This document shows, piece after piece, positions 1 to 13,200 of a stretch of 64,000 bases of DNA. The stretch comes from Owenia fusiformis. Its lineage: Eukaryota > Annelida > Polychaeta > Sabellida > Oweniidae. Where the stretch lies: positions 37,205,375 through 37,269,374 of the forward strand of contig CAIIXF020000005.1 in assembly GCA_903813345.2 (NCBI GenBank), given 5' to 3'. The notes under the pieces are model-generated. The model did no database searches. It saw nothing but the letters and a program-made list of their open reading frames with translations, and was not told where the DNA came from. The position numbers were made by a program, and so were the translations under genes. How positions within the stretch are numbered: the stretch's first letter is position 1; the number at the start of each line of letters is the position of its first letter.

Positions 1-1
1 C

Positions 2-925
2 TGAACATATTTCATCTATGAAATTGTTGACTTCATTATCTGTCATATCATTATCAATTTTGTCATCTGATTCTTTGTTATAAATGTCTACCAATTCTTG
101 TGGAAGAATGGCATTTGGATTTTCAGCCCATTGTATATCAAGTTCGCCATTTTCTAGGATCCATCCATTTTCTGCTGGAGAAGGTATATCCATTTGGGCT
201 TTGTGAGACTGCTTCCATATGTAAGCTTGGTAGTTACATCTTTTACAATGTTGAACAAGGGATGACCTGCATGGAGGAAGGAGGCTGATGTCTATCCCAT
301 CATAGTTGTTGATAGAGGCTTGAGGTTGAAATCTGTTTGCAAAATTTATGTATCGTACATGATTGATGTCTGTTTTTTTTCTTTTCCCCGTACTTGATGC
401 ACCCAAGTCTTTCGAGTTCTTGAAGATGCCTTGGTCAAGAACTATAGATTTTCCAAGTTCTTGAAAGATTGCATGCATGTCCTCCCTCTTGATCAGCTGT
501 TTCAGAGGGTTTATTTTTCCCTTTCTCATGAAGGCACTGGTGGTATCACACCCTGTAAAACAGTGGATACCGATCAGGGTGGCTGTGATTGGACCACCCA
601 AACCTGCTACATCTGTCTTGACATCAATGAGGCGTCTCTTGTTTGAAACTCCAGTGTCAAACAGTACTTTGAGAAGTAGGTGTTTGATGTAATGTAGCAG
701 GAGTATGGGTACATCTGTGTCTGGAGATCTGACAAGTATGGTCTTGGCCTCAGCCCCCACCTGCCTTGATGCATATAAAGCATGGAGAATGATTTTTTTG
801 TCAGCTTCATCATGGCTGCACCTTAGGTCTAGGACTTCCTCACTAACAACATGTGACCCATCACTTGTGATTAAGAAGCACTTCTGACAGACAAAGTAAA
901 TTGGCGTGTTCTGAATTTTTTGCAT
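2..925 (-). CDS. Partial transposon-type protein with FEN/PIN-like nuclease motifs
   Basis: An uninterrupted minus-strand frame runs from an ATG at 923-925 to the window edge (308 codons, no stop seen), so the C-terminus is missing. Three acidic motifs occur in order: HDEAD (about 800-817), SPDTDV (about 707-730) and TGCDTTSAF (about 529-555). The order and spacing recall the acidic clusters of FEN1/XPG-type nucleases (EAEA, xDxD, GSD). That comparison is my inference from memory. Downstream is a conserved-looking block with LPPC, CKRCNYQAYIW and a GW motif. Such proteins are common, multi-copy and uncharacterised in invertebrate genomes and are probably transposon-derived. Upstream of the ATG the likely older coding sequence (ILAEWKDKYA) continues in another frame, across a run of six A at about 917-922. 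The copy may therefore be frameshifted. A stop lies further up near 1,005. Confidence 0.6.
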   Translation of the reverse strand, partial: MQKIQNTPIYFVCQKCFLITSDGSHVVSEEVLDLRCSHDEADKKIILHALYASRQVGAEAKTILVRSPDTDVPILLLHYIKHLLLKVLFDTGVSNKRRLIDVKTDVAGLGGPITATLIGIHCFTGCDTTSAFMRKGKINPLKQLIKREDMHAIFQELGKSIVLDQGIFKNSKDLGASSTGKRKKTDINHVRYINFANRFQPQASINNYDGIDISLLPPCRSSLVQHCKRCNYQAYIWKQSHKAQMDIPSPAENGWILENGELDIQWAENPNAILPQELVDIYNKESDDKIDNDMTDNEVNNFIDEICS

Positions 926-1250
926 ATTTGTCCTTCCATTCTGCGAGGATAAGTTGGAAAAGCTGAATTTTGTTTCTGCTATTTGAAAGGAAGTCTTTCC
1001 AATTTTTTTAAATGGATATACTGAAATCATTTAAACTAGATGGATAATATATTTCAACTATGTCAAATGAAAATAGGTGATTATTGCATGATATAAATAT
1101 GTTTTTGTAATATTCTCAAAAATGATGACAATCCAAAATATCTCTCTTGTAGTGTTGTGACAACCTTCTAAAACATATATTTTGATTTCTAGGATGTCTA
1201 ATAAATATACAATTATTCTTAGCTACACCCTCAAAAAAGTGTTAAGACTT

Positions 1251-1940
1251 CAATTATATGTATAATATGCAGCTTTTGATGTGTATAATCAACATGAGAA
1301 ATTTTGGAATGGAGGCTGTAATGGTTTCTGAAATATAGCTATTTGAGAAAGTTTCAGGTAAAAACCTTTCTTTTCGCAAATGGGGGGGGGGGATTAATCC
1401 CTGGATGGTGATGAAGAATTATCAATATTGTACAATTCTTATGTTATTATCTTAGCTTATATAGTCAAATTAATTTCTAAAGCCTAAAAACATTTAATAA
1501 ATATGTCATTGGGTCATGTAACTTTTACTTCATGGCGACATTCCGAAAATGCTGAAATTGAACCGTGAAAATACCTTAATTATTAGATATAGAATGGATA
1601 AATCTCAATTATATGTCTACTATGCAGAGTATGATGTGTATACTCACCATGAGAAATTTTGGAATGTAGGATGTAATAGTTTCTGAAATATAGCTATTTG
1701 AGGAAGTTTCAGGTATAGACCTTTATATTCGAAAATGGGGGAGGGGGGAGTTTATTTGTGCCTGGATGGCGATGAAGAATTATCAATATGGTACAATTCT
1801 CATGTTATTATTTTTGCTTATATAGTCAAATTATTTTCTGAAGCCTAAAAACATTCAATAAATATGTCATTGGGTCATAATGTCATTTTTACTTCATGGC
1901 GACATTCAGAAAATGTTGAAATTGACCCTTGAAAATACCT
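1251..1940. repeat. Diverged tandem duplication, about 330 bp per copy
   Basis: Copy 1 (about 1,251-1,575) and copy 2 (about 1,606-1,940) align over their whole length. Shared landmarks are GAGAAATTTTGGAATG, a G-run, GATGAAGAATTATCAATAT, the phrase ATAAATATGTCATTGGGTCAT and the closing GAAAATACCT. The copies differ by many substitutions and small indels, so the duplication is old. No coding frame is evident. Confidence 0.85.
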
Positions 1941-2259
1941 GAATTTTTATCTTTAGAATGGAGTAATCACCCGATTTGTATGAATTTTTCAAATTTTACT
2001 TTTACATACCTGTTCATTACCCATGCCAAAAATGAAGATAATCAAATAAATACTTTTTTAGTTATAAGCATTTGTCATAGTACCCCCAAGAATTTGTCGT
2101 CAAGGGGGGTAAAACTCAAAAATGACAACTTTCGCACCAGAAATTGATGTTAGACTGAGTGGATTCTAATGTAGGATGATGATATGGTTATATTTAAGCA
2201 ATAAAATTATCCCCAGCTCCCGACCCCGACCAACCTTGCTATACAGCCCACTAATAGGA
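1941..2259. other. Intergenic or intronic, nothing recognised
   Basis: Low-complexity AT-rich DNA with only short frames of no family resemblance. I see no RNA gene or inverted repeat here. Confidence 0.5.
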
Positions 2260-2550
2260 GTGTCCTCACATCCAGGTGGTGACATGAAGGCCATAAGTGA
2301 TAGCCTATACGAGGGTTATATGTTATGGAGGGCTTTTGGATATCGGCCATATCCTGAGGAAAATATATAAAGATACCTTACAGAGGGATATACCTCACTC
2401 ATATCCAAAACCGACTATCGCATAATCAACCTCAGATGGAAAGCAACTTAAGATACATGTTAAATTGACAGTTTAAATTATAATTTCTCAAACCACAGCC
2501 AATCAAATCATCGCATCCATTCAGATCCTTCATAAACTTCACGTTTGGGC
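2260..2550 (+). repeat. Dispersed repeat DR, copy 1
   Basis: This closely matches 51,975-52,290. Both start at GTCCTCAC, then GTGGTGACATGAAGGCCATA, ATATCGGCCATATCC, CCTCAGATGGAAAGCAACTT and TCCATTCAGATCCTT. The left edges of the two copies are flanked by unrelated DNA, which indicates a mobile origin. No coding capacity is seen. The part from CCTCAG onward is also related to the start of satellite unit B. Confidence 0.8.
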
Positions 2551-2925
2551 AAGGGCGTTACAATACCCGGGAATTTATCGGTTCGTCCAGTACTTGTTTG
2601 TGATAGAGCCCTCTGTAGGTCACTGTGCTTATAGCCTACAGTAATACGGGGTAGGATATAGGGAATTCGGTCAGTTTCTATCCGTCGATTTCGCTATGAA
2701 TTGAAGCAAGTGTGACCACTTTATCCACTTAAACAATTTGATAATTGATTAAATCTTTAAACAAAATCGATAAACACGTTATACACTTCCTATCTCCTTA
2801 GAAATTAGCATGTATTTATGGATTGTGTTTTCGAACAAGGCTCGACCCACACCAATAGGGAAATCCTTATGCTAATTAGTATGACGTCATATTTTCCTGG
2901 GGAATCCTAGATTTCAAAGCCTCAG
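2551..2925. other. Left flank of the satellite array
   Basis: Single-copy-looking AT-rich DNA with no gene. It ends in CCTCAG directly against the first B unit. The same hexamer occurs at the right end of the array (23,536-23,541). Confidence 0.5.
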
Positions 2926-3398
2926 GTAGAAAGCAACTTACTTTTTCACCCATTGGAATACATGTAAAATTGGCAAAGTTCAAATCATAATTTCTCAAAT
3001 CCCAGCCCATCGAATCCTCACATCCATTCAGATCATGTAGTCCTATTCAAAAACTTCCCGTTCGGTTATATGGTGAAAAAAATATCCCACGAACGAAAAA
3101 AGATTTTGCTACATTTATAAGCGAGCATTGATTTCTGGGCCTGTAAAAAGCACGTAGGACCTGATTACCCCATTGATTTACTGAGACCGCCAAAAATATA
3201 ATTCAATTTTTGGGTTCAAAATAATAATCTGTCAGCGGTCCCTGACACTCCTACTAGCTATCACCAAACATTAATTGCCAATACATGTACACATATACGT
3301 GCCATACATCTACAAAGTAGCGAACTAGTGTATTAAGTACTACTTTTCCTATACGATGAGCAAAACAAATCTCAAGTAGGTTATATTGACCCTATTAG
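2926..3398. repeat. Satellite unit B (representative copy)
   Basis: The first B copy runs from GTAGAAAGCAACTTAC to GACCCTATTAG. Its first 150-200 bp are related to the dispersed repeat at 52,147-52,320: GAAAGCAACTT, CATCGAATCCTC and CATCCATTCAGATC are shared. The remainder is not seen elsewhere outside the array. Confidence 0.9.
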
Positions 3399-4263
3399 TG
3401 TCATGGTTGACTGAATATGCATTTTATTCAATATGAATTTTAAAGTTCGGGGTTTTATGAAGTGATATGTACATTTTTGCTCAAATCCCCTCAGCAATTT
3501 TGATTTTATAGGGTTCTCTTGACCCCTGGGGTCATTATATTTTGTGACAATTTATTCCAGACTAAATGTAGTTATTTTGTCATTAAAATATCTTATTAAA
3601 GAAACGTTCGGGAAAAGTTGCGCTATCCGAAAGACTTCTTGTCACTGCACTGATAAATGTAGCAAAATAGGCCAAATAATTCAGCCTTGAGCATGAAAAT
3701 TTTGAATTTTTGGACAAATTTTGGGCTATTTTGGGGAATTTTTGCCCATAACGATACTAATCTACTTAAAACAGCTGTTTAAAGTTGTACAAATTGCTTA
3801 AGTGATTTATATTCCCTCATAAGTAGGACTATTTGCTACTTTACTAAACTGAACATCATTGATTTTTCGTTTTTCATGAACTTCTGATGGCTAGTTCAAG
3901 TAGCATTGTCTTTTGTGCAGGTTTACTGAATATCACCCTTTAAAATTGGGTCTTTCATTGGTTTAAAGGGTCAAAATGTTGGAACTTCGCACACTGTGGG
4001 ACGTTTGGGGTGTGTTTCCTTTAATTTGGCAAGAACTGCATCAAATTACTTGATAAGAGAGCAGAAATGTAGCAATTTAGGCTGAAAAGTACTGTTTTCA
4101 ATGAAAAAACGAAAATTGCTGACTCAGCAAAATTTAGATCGTCGTCTCCAGAATTTTAGGGGTTAATTTGCAAAACTTTAAATGGTTCCATAGAAAGATA
4201 TGCGAAATATGGCTAAATTCGACATATTTCTCGAAATTCACTAATAAATGTGGTTGATATTAG
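3399..4263. repeat. Satellite unit A (representative copy)
   Basis: The unit starts TGTCATGGTTGACTG and ends GTGGTTGATATTAG. It is AT-rich with no conserved coding frame. The 73-codon minus-strand frame seen in some A copies depends on the length of one A-run and so is fortuitous. It contains the palindromes GACCCCTGGGGTC and AAACAGCTGTTT and a 10-bp hairpin. Confidence 0.9.
3935..3971. repeat. Hairpin inside satellite unit A
   Basis: Arms ACCCTTTAAA (3935-3944) and TTTAAAGGGT (3962-3971) are exact inverted copies around a 17-nt loop. The hairpin recurs in all 20 A units. Confidence 0.8.
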
Positions 4264-7200
4264 TGTCATGGTTGACTGAATATGCATTTTATTCAATATG
4301 AATTTTAAAGTTCGGGGTTTTATGAAGTGATATGTACATTTTTGCTCAAATCCCCTCAGCAATTTTGATTTTATAGGGTTCTCTTGACCCCTGGGGTCAT
4401 TATATTTTGTGACAATTTATTCCAGACTAAATGTAGTTATTTTGTCATTAAAATATCTTATTAAAGAAACGTTCGGGAAAAGTTGCGCTATCCGAAAGAC
4501 TTCTTGTCACTGCACTGATAAATGTAGCAAAATAGGCCAAATAATTCAGCCTTGAGCATGAAAATTTTGAATTTTTGGACAAATTTTGGGCTATTTTGGG
4601 GAATTTTTGCCCATAACGATACTAATCTACTTAAAACAGCTGTTTAAAGTTGTACAAATTGCTTAAGTGATTTATATTCCCTCATAAGTAGGACTATTTG
4701 CTACTTTACTAAACTGAACATCATTGATTTTTCGTTTTTCATGAACTTCTGATGGCTAGTTCAAGTAGCATTGTCTTTTGTGCAGGTTTACTGAATATCA
4801 CCCTTTAAAATTGGGTCTTTCATTGGTTTAAAGGGTCAAAATGTTGGAACTTCGCACACTGTGGGACGTTTGGGGTGTGTTTCCTTTAATTTGGCAAGAA
4901 CTGCATCAAATTACTTGATAAGAGAGCAGAAATGTAGCAATTTAGGCTGAAAAGTACTGTTTTCAATGAAAAAACGAAAATTGCTGACTCAGCAAAATTT
5001 GGATCGTCGTCTCCAGAATTTTAGGGGTTAATTTGCAAAACTTTAAATGGTTCCATAGAAAGATATGCGAAATATGGCTAAATTCGACATATTTCTCGAA
5101 ATTCACTAATAAATGTGGTTGATATTAGGTAGAAAGCAACTTACTTTTTCACCCATTGGAATACATGTAAAATTGGCAAAGTTCAAATCATAATTTCTCA
5201 AATCCCAGCCCATCGAATCCTCACATCCATTCAGATCATGTAGTCCTATTCAAAAACTTCCCGTTCGGTTATATGGTGAAAAAAATATCCCACGAACGAA
5301 AAAAGATTTTGCTACATTTATAAGCGAGCATTGATTTCTGGGCCTGTAAAAAGCACGTAGGACCTGATTACCCCATTGATTTACTGAGACCGCCAAAAAT
5401 ATAATTCAATTTTTGGGTTCAAAATAATAATCTGTCAGCGGTCCCTGACACTCCTACTAGCTATCACCAAACATTAATTGCCAATACATGTACACATATA
5501 CGTGCCATACATCTACAAAGTAGCGAACTAGTGTATTAAGTACTACTTTTCCTATACGATGAGCAAAACAAATCTCAAGTAGGTTATATTGACCCTATTA
5601 GTGTCATGGTTGACTGAATATGCATTTTATTCAATATGAATTTTAAAGTTCGGGGTTTTATGAAGTGATATGTACATTTTTGCTCAAATCCCCTCAGCAA
5701 TTTTGATTTTATAGGGTTCTCTTGACCCCTGGGGTCATTATATTTTGTGACAATTTATTCCAGACTAAATGTAGTTATTTTGTCATTAAAATATCTTATT
5801 AAAGAAACGTTCGGGAAAAGTTGCGCTATCCGAAAGACTTCTTGTCACTGCACTGATAAATGTAGCAAAATAGGCCAAATAATTCAGCCTTGAGCATGAA
5901 AATTTTGAATTTTTGGACAAATTTTGGGCTATTTTGGGGAATTTTTGCCCATAACGATACTAATCTACTTAAAACAGCTGTTTAAAGTTGTACAAATTGC
6001 TTAAGTGATTTATATTCCCTCATAAGTAGGACTATTTGCTACTTTACTAAACTGAACATCATTGATTTTTCGTTTTTCATGAACTTCTGATGGCTAGTTC
6101 AAGTAGCATTGTCTTTTGTGCAGGTTTACTGAATATCACCCTTTAAAATTGGGTCTTTCATTGGTTTAAAGGGTCAAAATGTTGGAACTTCGCACACTGT
6201 GGGACGTTTGGGGTGTGTTTCCTTTAATTTGGCAAGAACTGCATCAAATTACTTGATAAGAGAGCAGAAATGTAGCAATTTAGGCTGAAAAGTACTGTTT
6301 TCAATGAAAAAAACGAAAATTGCTGACTCAGCAAAATTTAGATCGTCGTCTCCAGAATTTTAGGGGTTAATTTGCAAAACTTTAAATGGTTCCATAGAAA
6401 GATATGCGAAATATGGCTAAATTCGACATATTTCTCGAAATTCACTAATAAATGTGGTTGATATTAGTGTCATGGTTGACTGAATATGCATTTTATTCAA
6501 TATGAATTTTAAAGTTCGGGGTTTTATGAAGTGATATGTACATTTTTGCTCAAATCCCCTCAGCAATTTTGATTTTATAGGGTTCTCTTGACCCCTGGGG
6601 TCATTATATTTTGTGACAATTTATTCCAGACTAAATGTAGTTATTTTGTCATTAAAATATCTTATTAAAGAAACGTTCGGGAAAAGTTGCGCTATCCGAA
6701 AGACTTCTTGTCACTGCACTGATAAATGTAGCAAAATAGGCCAAATAATTCAGCCTTGAGCATGAAAATTTTGAATTTTTGGACAAATTTTGGGCTATTT
6801 TGGGGAATTTTTGCCCATAACGATACTAATCTACTTAAAACAGCTGTTTAAAGTTGTACAAATTGCTTAAGTGATTTATATTCCCTCATAAGTAGGACTA
6901 TTTGCTACTTTACTAAACTGAACATCATTGATTTTTCGTTTTTCATGAACTTCTGATGGCTAGTTCAAGTAGCATTGTCTTTTGTGCAGGTTTACTGAAT
7001 ATCACCCTTTAAAATTGGGTCTTTCATTGGTTTAAAGGGTCAAAATGTTGGAACTTCGCACACTGTGGGACGTTTGGGGTGTGTTTCCTTTAATTTGGCA
7101 AGAACTGCATCAAATTACTTGATAAGAGAGCAGAAATGTAGCAATTTAGGCTGAAAAGTACTGTTTTCAATGAAAAAACGAAAATTGCTGACTCAGCAAA

Positions 7201-10200
7201 ATTTGGATCGTCGTCTCCAGAATTTTAGGGGTTAATTTGCAAAACTTTAAATGGTTCCATAGAAAGATATGCGAAATATGGCTAAATTCGACATATTTCT
7301 CGAAATTCACTAATAAATGTGGTTGATATTAGGTAGAAAGCAACTTACTTTTTCACCCATTGGAATACATGTAAAATTGGCAAAGTTCAAATCATAATTT
7401 CTCAAATCCCAGCCCATCGAATCCTCACATCCATTCAGATCATGTAGTCCTATTCAAAAACTTCCCGTTCGGTTATATGGTGAAAAAAATATCCCACGAA
7501 CGAAAAAAGATTTTGCTACATTTATAAGCGAGCATTGATTTCTGGGCCTGTAAAAAGCACGTAGGACCTGATTACCCCATTGATTTACTGAGACCGCCAA
7601 AAATATAATTCAATTTTTGGGTTCAAAATAATAATCTGTCAGCGGTCCCTGACACTCCTACTAGCTATCACCAAACATTAATTGCCAATACATGTACACA
7701 TATACGTGCCATACATCTACAAAGTAGCGAACTAGTGTATTAAGTACTACTTTTCCTATACGATGAGCAAAACAAATCTCAAGTAGGTTATATTGACCCT
7801 ATTAGTGTCATGGTTGACTGAATATGCATTTTATTCAATATGAATTTTAAAGTTCGGGGTTTTATGAAGTGATATGTACATTTTTGCTCAAATCCCCTCA
7901 GCAATTTTGATTTTATAGGGTTCTCTTGACCCCTGGGGTCATTATATTTTGTGACAATTTATTCCAGACTAAATGTAGTTATTTTGTCATTAAAATATCT
8001 TATTAAAGAAACGTTCGGGAAAAGTTGCGCTATCCGAAAGACTTCTTGTCACTGCACTGATAAATGTAGCAAAATAGGCCAAATAATTCAGCCTTGAGCA
8101 TGAAAATTTTGAATTTTTGGACAAATTTTGGGCTATTTTGGGGAATTTTTGCCCATAACGATACTAATCTACTTAAAACAGCTGTTTAAAGTTGTACAAA
8201 TTGCTTAAGTGATTTATATTCCCTCATAAGTAGGACTATTTGCTACTTTACTAAACTGAACATCATTGATTTTTCGTTTTTCATGAACTTCTGATGGCTA
8301 GTTCAAGTAGCATTGTCTTTTGTGCAGGTTTACTGAATATCACCCTTTAAAATTGGGTCTTTCATTGGTTTAAAGGGTCAAAATGTTGGAACTTCGCACA
8401 CTGTGGGACGTTTGGGGTGTGTTTCCTTTAATTTGGCAAGAACTGCATCAAATTACTTGATAAGAGAGCAGAAATGTAGCAATTTAGGCTGAAAAGTACT
8501 GTTTTCAATGAAAAAACGAAAATTGCTGACTCAGCAAAATTTAGATCGTCGTCTCCAGAATTTTAGGGGTTAATTTGCAAAACTTTAAATGGTTCCATAG
8601 AAAGATATGCGAAATATGGCTAAATTCGACATATTTCTCGAAATTCACTAATAAATGTGGTTGATATTAGTGTCATGGTTGACTGAATATGCATTTTATT
8701 CAATATGAATTTTAAAGTTCGGGGTTTTATGAAGTGATATGTACATTTTTGCTCAAATCCCCTCAGCAATTTTGATTTTATAGGGTTCTCTTGACCCCTG
8801 GGGTCATTATATTTTGTGACAATTTATTCCAGACTAAATGTAGTTATTTTGTCATTAAAATATCTTATTAAAGAAACGTTCGGGAAAAGTTGCGCTATCC
8901 GAAAGACTTCTTGTCACTGCACTGATAAATGTAGCAAAATAGGCCAAATAATTCAGCCTTGAGCATGAAAATTTTGAATTTTTGGACAAATTTTGGGCTA
9001 TTTTGGGGAATTTTTGCCCATAACGATACTAATCTACTTAAAACAGCTGTTTAAAGTTGTACAAATTGCTTAAGTGATTTATATTCCCTCATAAGTAGGA
9101 CTATTTGCTACTTTACTAAACTGAACATCATTGATTTTTCGTTTTTCATGAACTTCTGATGGCTAGTTCAAGTAGCATTGTCTTTTGTGCAGGTTTACTG
9201 AATATCACCCTTTAAAATTGGGTCTTTCATTGGTTTAAAGGGTCAAAATGTTGGAACTTCGCACACTGTGGGACGTTTGGGGTGTGTTTCCTTTAATTTG
9301 GCAAGAACTGCATCAAATTACTTGATAAGAGAGCAGAAATGTAGCAATTTAGGCTGAAAAGTACTGTTTTCAATGAAAAAACGAAAATTGCTGACTCAGC
9401 AAAATTTGGATCGTCGTCTCCAGAATTTTAGGGGTTAATTTGCAAAACTTTAAATGGTTCCATAGAAAGATATGCGAAATATGGCTAAATTCGACATATT
9501 TCTCGAAATTCACTAATAAATGTGGTTGATATTAGGTAGAAAGCAACTTACTTTTTCACCCATTGGAATACATGTAAAATTGGCAAAGTTCAAATCATAA
9601 TTTCTCAAATCCCAGCCCATCGAATCCTCACATCCATTCAGATCATGTAGTCCTATTCAAAAACTTCCCGTTCGGTTATATGGTGAAAAAAATATCCCAC
9701 GAACGAAAAAAGATTTTGCTACATTTATAAGCGAGCATTGATTTCTGGGCCTGTAAAAAGCACGTAGGACCTGATTACCCCATTGATTTACTGAGACCGC
9801 CAAAAATATAATTCAATTTTTGGGTTCAAAATAATAATCTGTCAGCGGTCCCTGACACTCCTACTAGCTATCACCAAACATTAATTGCCAATACATGTAC
9901 ACATATACGTGCCATACATCTACAAAGTAGCGAACTAGTGTATTAAGTACTACTTTTCCTATACGATGAGCAAAACAAATCTCAAGTAGGTTATATTGAC
10001 CCTATTAGTGTCATGGTTGACTGAATATGCATTTTATTCAATATGAATTTTAAAGTTCGGGGTTTTATGAAGTGATATGTACATTTTTGCTCAAATCCCC
10101 TCAGCAATTTTGATTTTATAGGGTTCTCTTGACCCCTGGGGTCATTATATTTTGTGACAATTTATTCCAGACTAAATGTAGTTATTTTGTCATTAAAATA

Positions 10201-13200
10201 TCTTATTAAAGAAACGTTCGGGAAAAGTTGCGCTATCCGAAAGACTTCTTGTCACTGCACTGATAAATGTAGCAAAATAGGCCAAATAATTCAGCCTTGA
10301 GCATGAAAATTTTGAATTTTTGGACAAATTTTGGGCTATTTTGGGGAATTTTTGCCCATAACGATACTAATCTACTTAAAACAGCTGTTTAAAGTTGTAC
10401 AAATTGCTTAAGTGATTTATATTCCCTCATAAGTAGGACTATTTGCTACTTTACTAAACTGAACATCATTGATTTTTCGTTTTTCATGAACTTCTGATGG
10501 CTAGTTCAAGTAGCATTGTCTTTTGTGCAGGTTTACTGAATATCACCCTTTAAAATTGGGTCTTTCATTGGTTTAAAGGGTCAAAATGTTGGAACTTCGC
10601 ACACTGTGGGACGTTTGGGGTGTGTTTCCTTTAATTTGGCAAGAACTGCATCAAATTACTTGATAAGAGAGCAGAAATGTAGCAATTTAGGCTGAAAAGT
10701 ACTGTTTTCAATGAAAAAACGAAAATTGCTGACTCAGCAAAATTTAGATCGTCGTCTCCAGAATTTTAGGGGTTAATTTGCAAAACTTTAAATGGTTCCA
10801 TAGAAAGATATGCGAAATATGGCTAAATTCGACATATTTCTCGAAATTCACTAATAAATGTGGTTGATATTAGTGTCATGGTTGACTGAATATGCATTTT
10901 ATTCAATATGAATTTTAAAGTTCGGGGTTTTATGAAGTGATATGTACATTTTTGCTCAAATCCCCTCAGCAATTTTGATTTTATAGGGTTCTCTTGACCC
11001 CTGGGGTCATTATATTTTGTGACAATTTATTCCAGACTAAATGTAGTTATTTTGTCATTAAAATATCTTATTAAAGAAACGTTCGGGAAAAGTTGCGCTA
11101 TCCGAAAGACTTCTTGTCACTGCACTGATAAATGTAGCAAAATAGGCCAAATAATTCAGCCTTGAGCATGAAAATTTTGAATTTTTGGACAAATTTTGGG
11201 CTATTTTGGGGAATTTTTGCCCATAACGATACTAATCTACTTAAAACAGCTGTTTAAAGTTGTACAAATTGCTTAAGTGATTTATATTCCCTCATAAGTA
11301 GGACTATTTGCTACTTTACTAAACTGAACATCATTGATTTTTCGTTTTTCATGAACTTCTGATGGCTAGTTCAAGTAGCATTGTCTTTTGTGCAGGTTTA
11401 CTGAATATCACCCTTTAAAATTGGGTCTTTCATTGGTTTAAAGGGTCAAAATGTTGGAACTTCGCACACTGTGGGACGTTTGGGGTGTGTTTCCTTTAAT
11501 TTGGCAAGAACTGCATCAAATTACTTGATAAGAGAGCAGAAATGTAGCAATTTAGGCTGAAAAGTACTGTTTTCAATGAAAAAACGAAAATTGCTGACTC
11601 AGCAAAATTTGGATCGTCGTCTCCAGAATTTTAGGGGTTAATTTGCAAAACTTTAAATGGTTCCATAGAAAGATATGCGAAATATGGCTAAATTCGACAT
11701 ATTTCTCGAAATTCACTAATAAATGTGGTTGATATTAGTGTCATGGTTGACTGAATATGCATTTTATTCAATATGAATTTTAAAGTTCGGGGTTTTATGA
11801 AGTGATATGTACATTTTTGCTCAAATCCCCTCAGCAATTTTGATTTTATAGGGTTCTCTTGACCCCTGGGGTCATTATATTTTGTGACAATTTATTCCAG
11901 ACTAAATGTAGTTATTTTGTCATTAAAATATCTTATTAAAGAAACGTTCGGGAAAAGTTGCGCTATCCGAAAGACTTCTTGTCACTGCACTGATAAATGT
12001 AGCAAAATAGGCCAAATAATTCAGCCTTGAGCATGAAAATTTTGAATTTTTGGACAAATTTTGGGCTATTTTGGGGAATTTTTGCCCATAACGATACTAA
12101 TCTACTTAAAACAGCTGTTTAAAGTTGTACAAATTGCTTAAGTGATTTATATTCCCTCATAAGTAGGACTATTTGCTACTTTACTAAACTGAACATCATT
12201 GATTTTTCGTTTTTCATGAACTTCTGATGGCTAGTTCAAGTAGCATTGTCTTTTGTGCAGGTTTACTGAATATCACCCTTTAAAATTGGGTCTTTCATTG
12301 GTTTAAAGGGTCAAAATGTTGGAACTTCGCACACTGTGGGACGTTTGGGGTGTGTTTCCTTTAATTTGGCAAGAACTGCATCAAATTACTTGATAAGAGA
12401 GCAGAAATGTAGCAATTTAGGCTGAAAAGTACTGTTTTCAATGAAAAAACGAAAATTGCTGACTCAGCAAAATTTAGATCGTCGTCTCCAGAATTTTAGG
12501 GGTTAATTTGCAAAACTTTAAATGGTTCCATAGAAAGATATGCGAAATATGGCTAAATTCGACATATTTCTCGAAATTCACTAATAAATGTGGTTGATAT
12601 TAGTGTCATGGTTGACTGAATATGCATTTTATTCAATATGAATTTTAAAGTTCGGGGTTTTATGAAGTGATATGTACATTTTTGCTCAAATCCCCTCAGC
12701 AATTTTGATTTTATAGGGTTCTCTTGACCCCTGGGGTCATTATATTTTGTGACAATTTATTCCAGACTAAATGTAGTTATTTTGTCATTAAAATATCTTA
12801 TTAAAGAAACGTTCGGGAAAAGTTGCGCTATCCGAAAGACTTCTTGTCACTGCACTGATAAATGTAGCAAAATAGGCCAAATAATTCAGCCTTGAGCATG
12901 AAAATTTTGAATTTTTGGACAAATTTTGGGCTATTTTGGGGAATTTTTGCCCATAACGATACTAATCTACTTAAAACAGCTGTTTAAAGTTGTACAAATT
13001 GCTTAAGTGATTTATATTCCCTCATAAGTAGGACTATTTGCTACTTTACTAAACTGAACATCATTGATTTTTCGTTTTTCATGAACTTCTGATGGCTAGT
13101 TCAAGTAGCATTGTCTTTTGTGCAGGTTTACTGAATATCACCCTTTAAAATTGGGTCTTTCATTGGTTTAAAGGGTCAAAATGTTGGAACTTCGCACACT

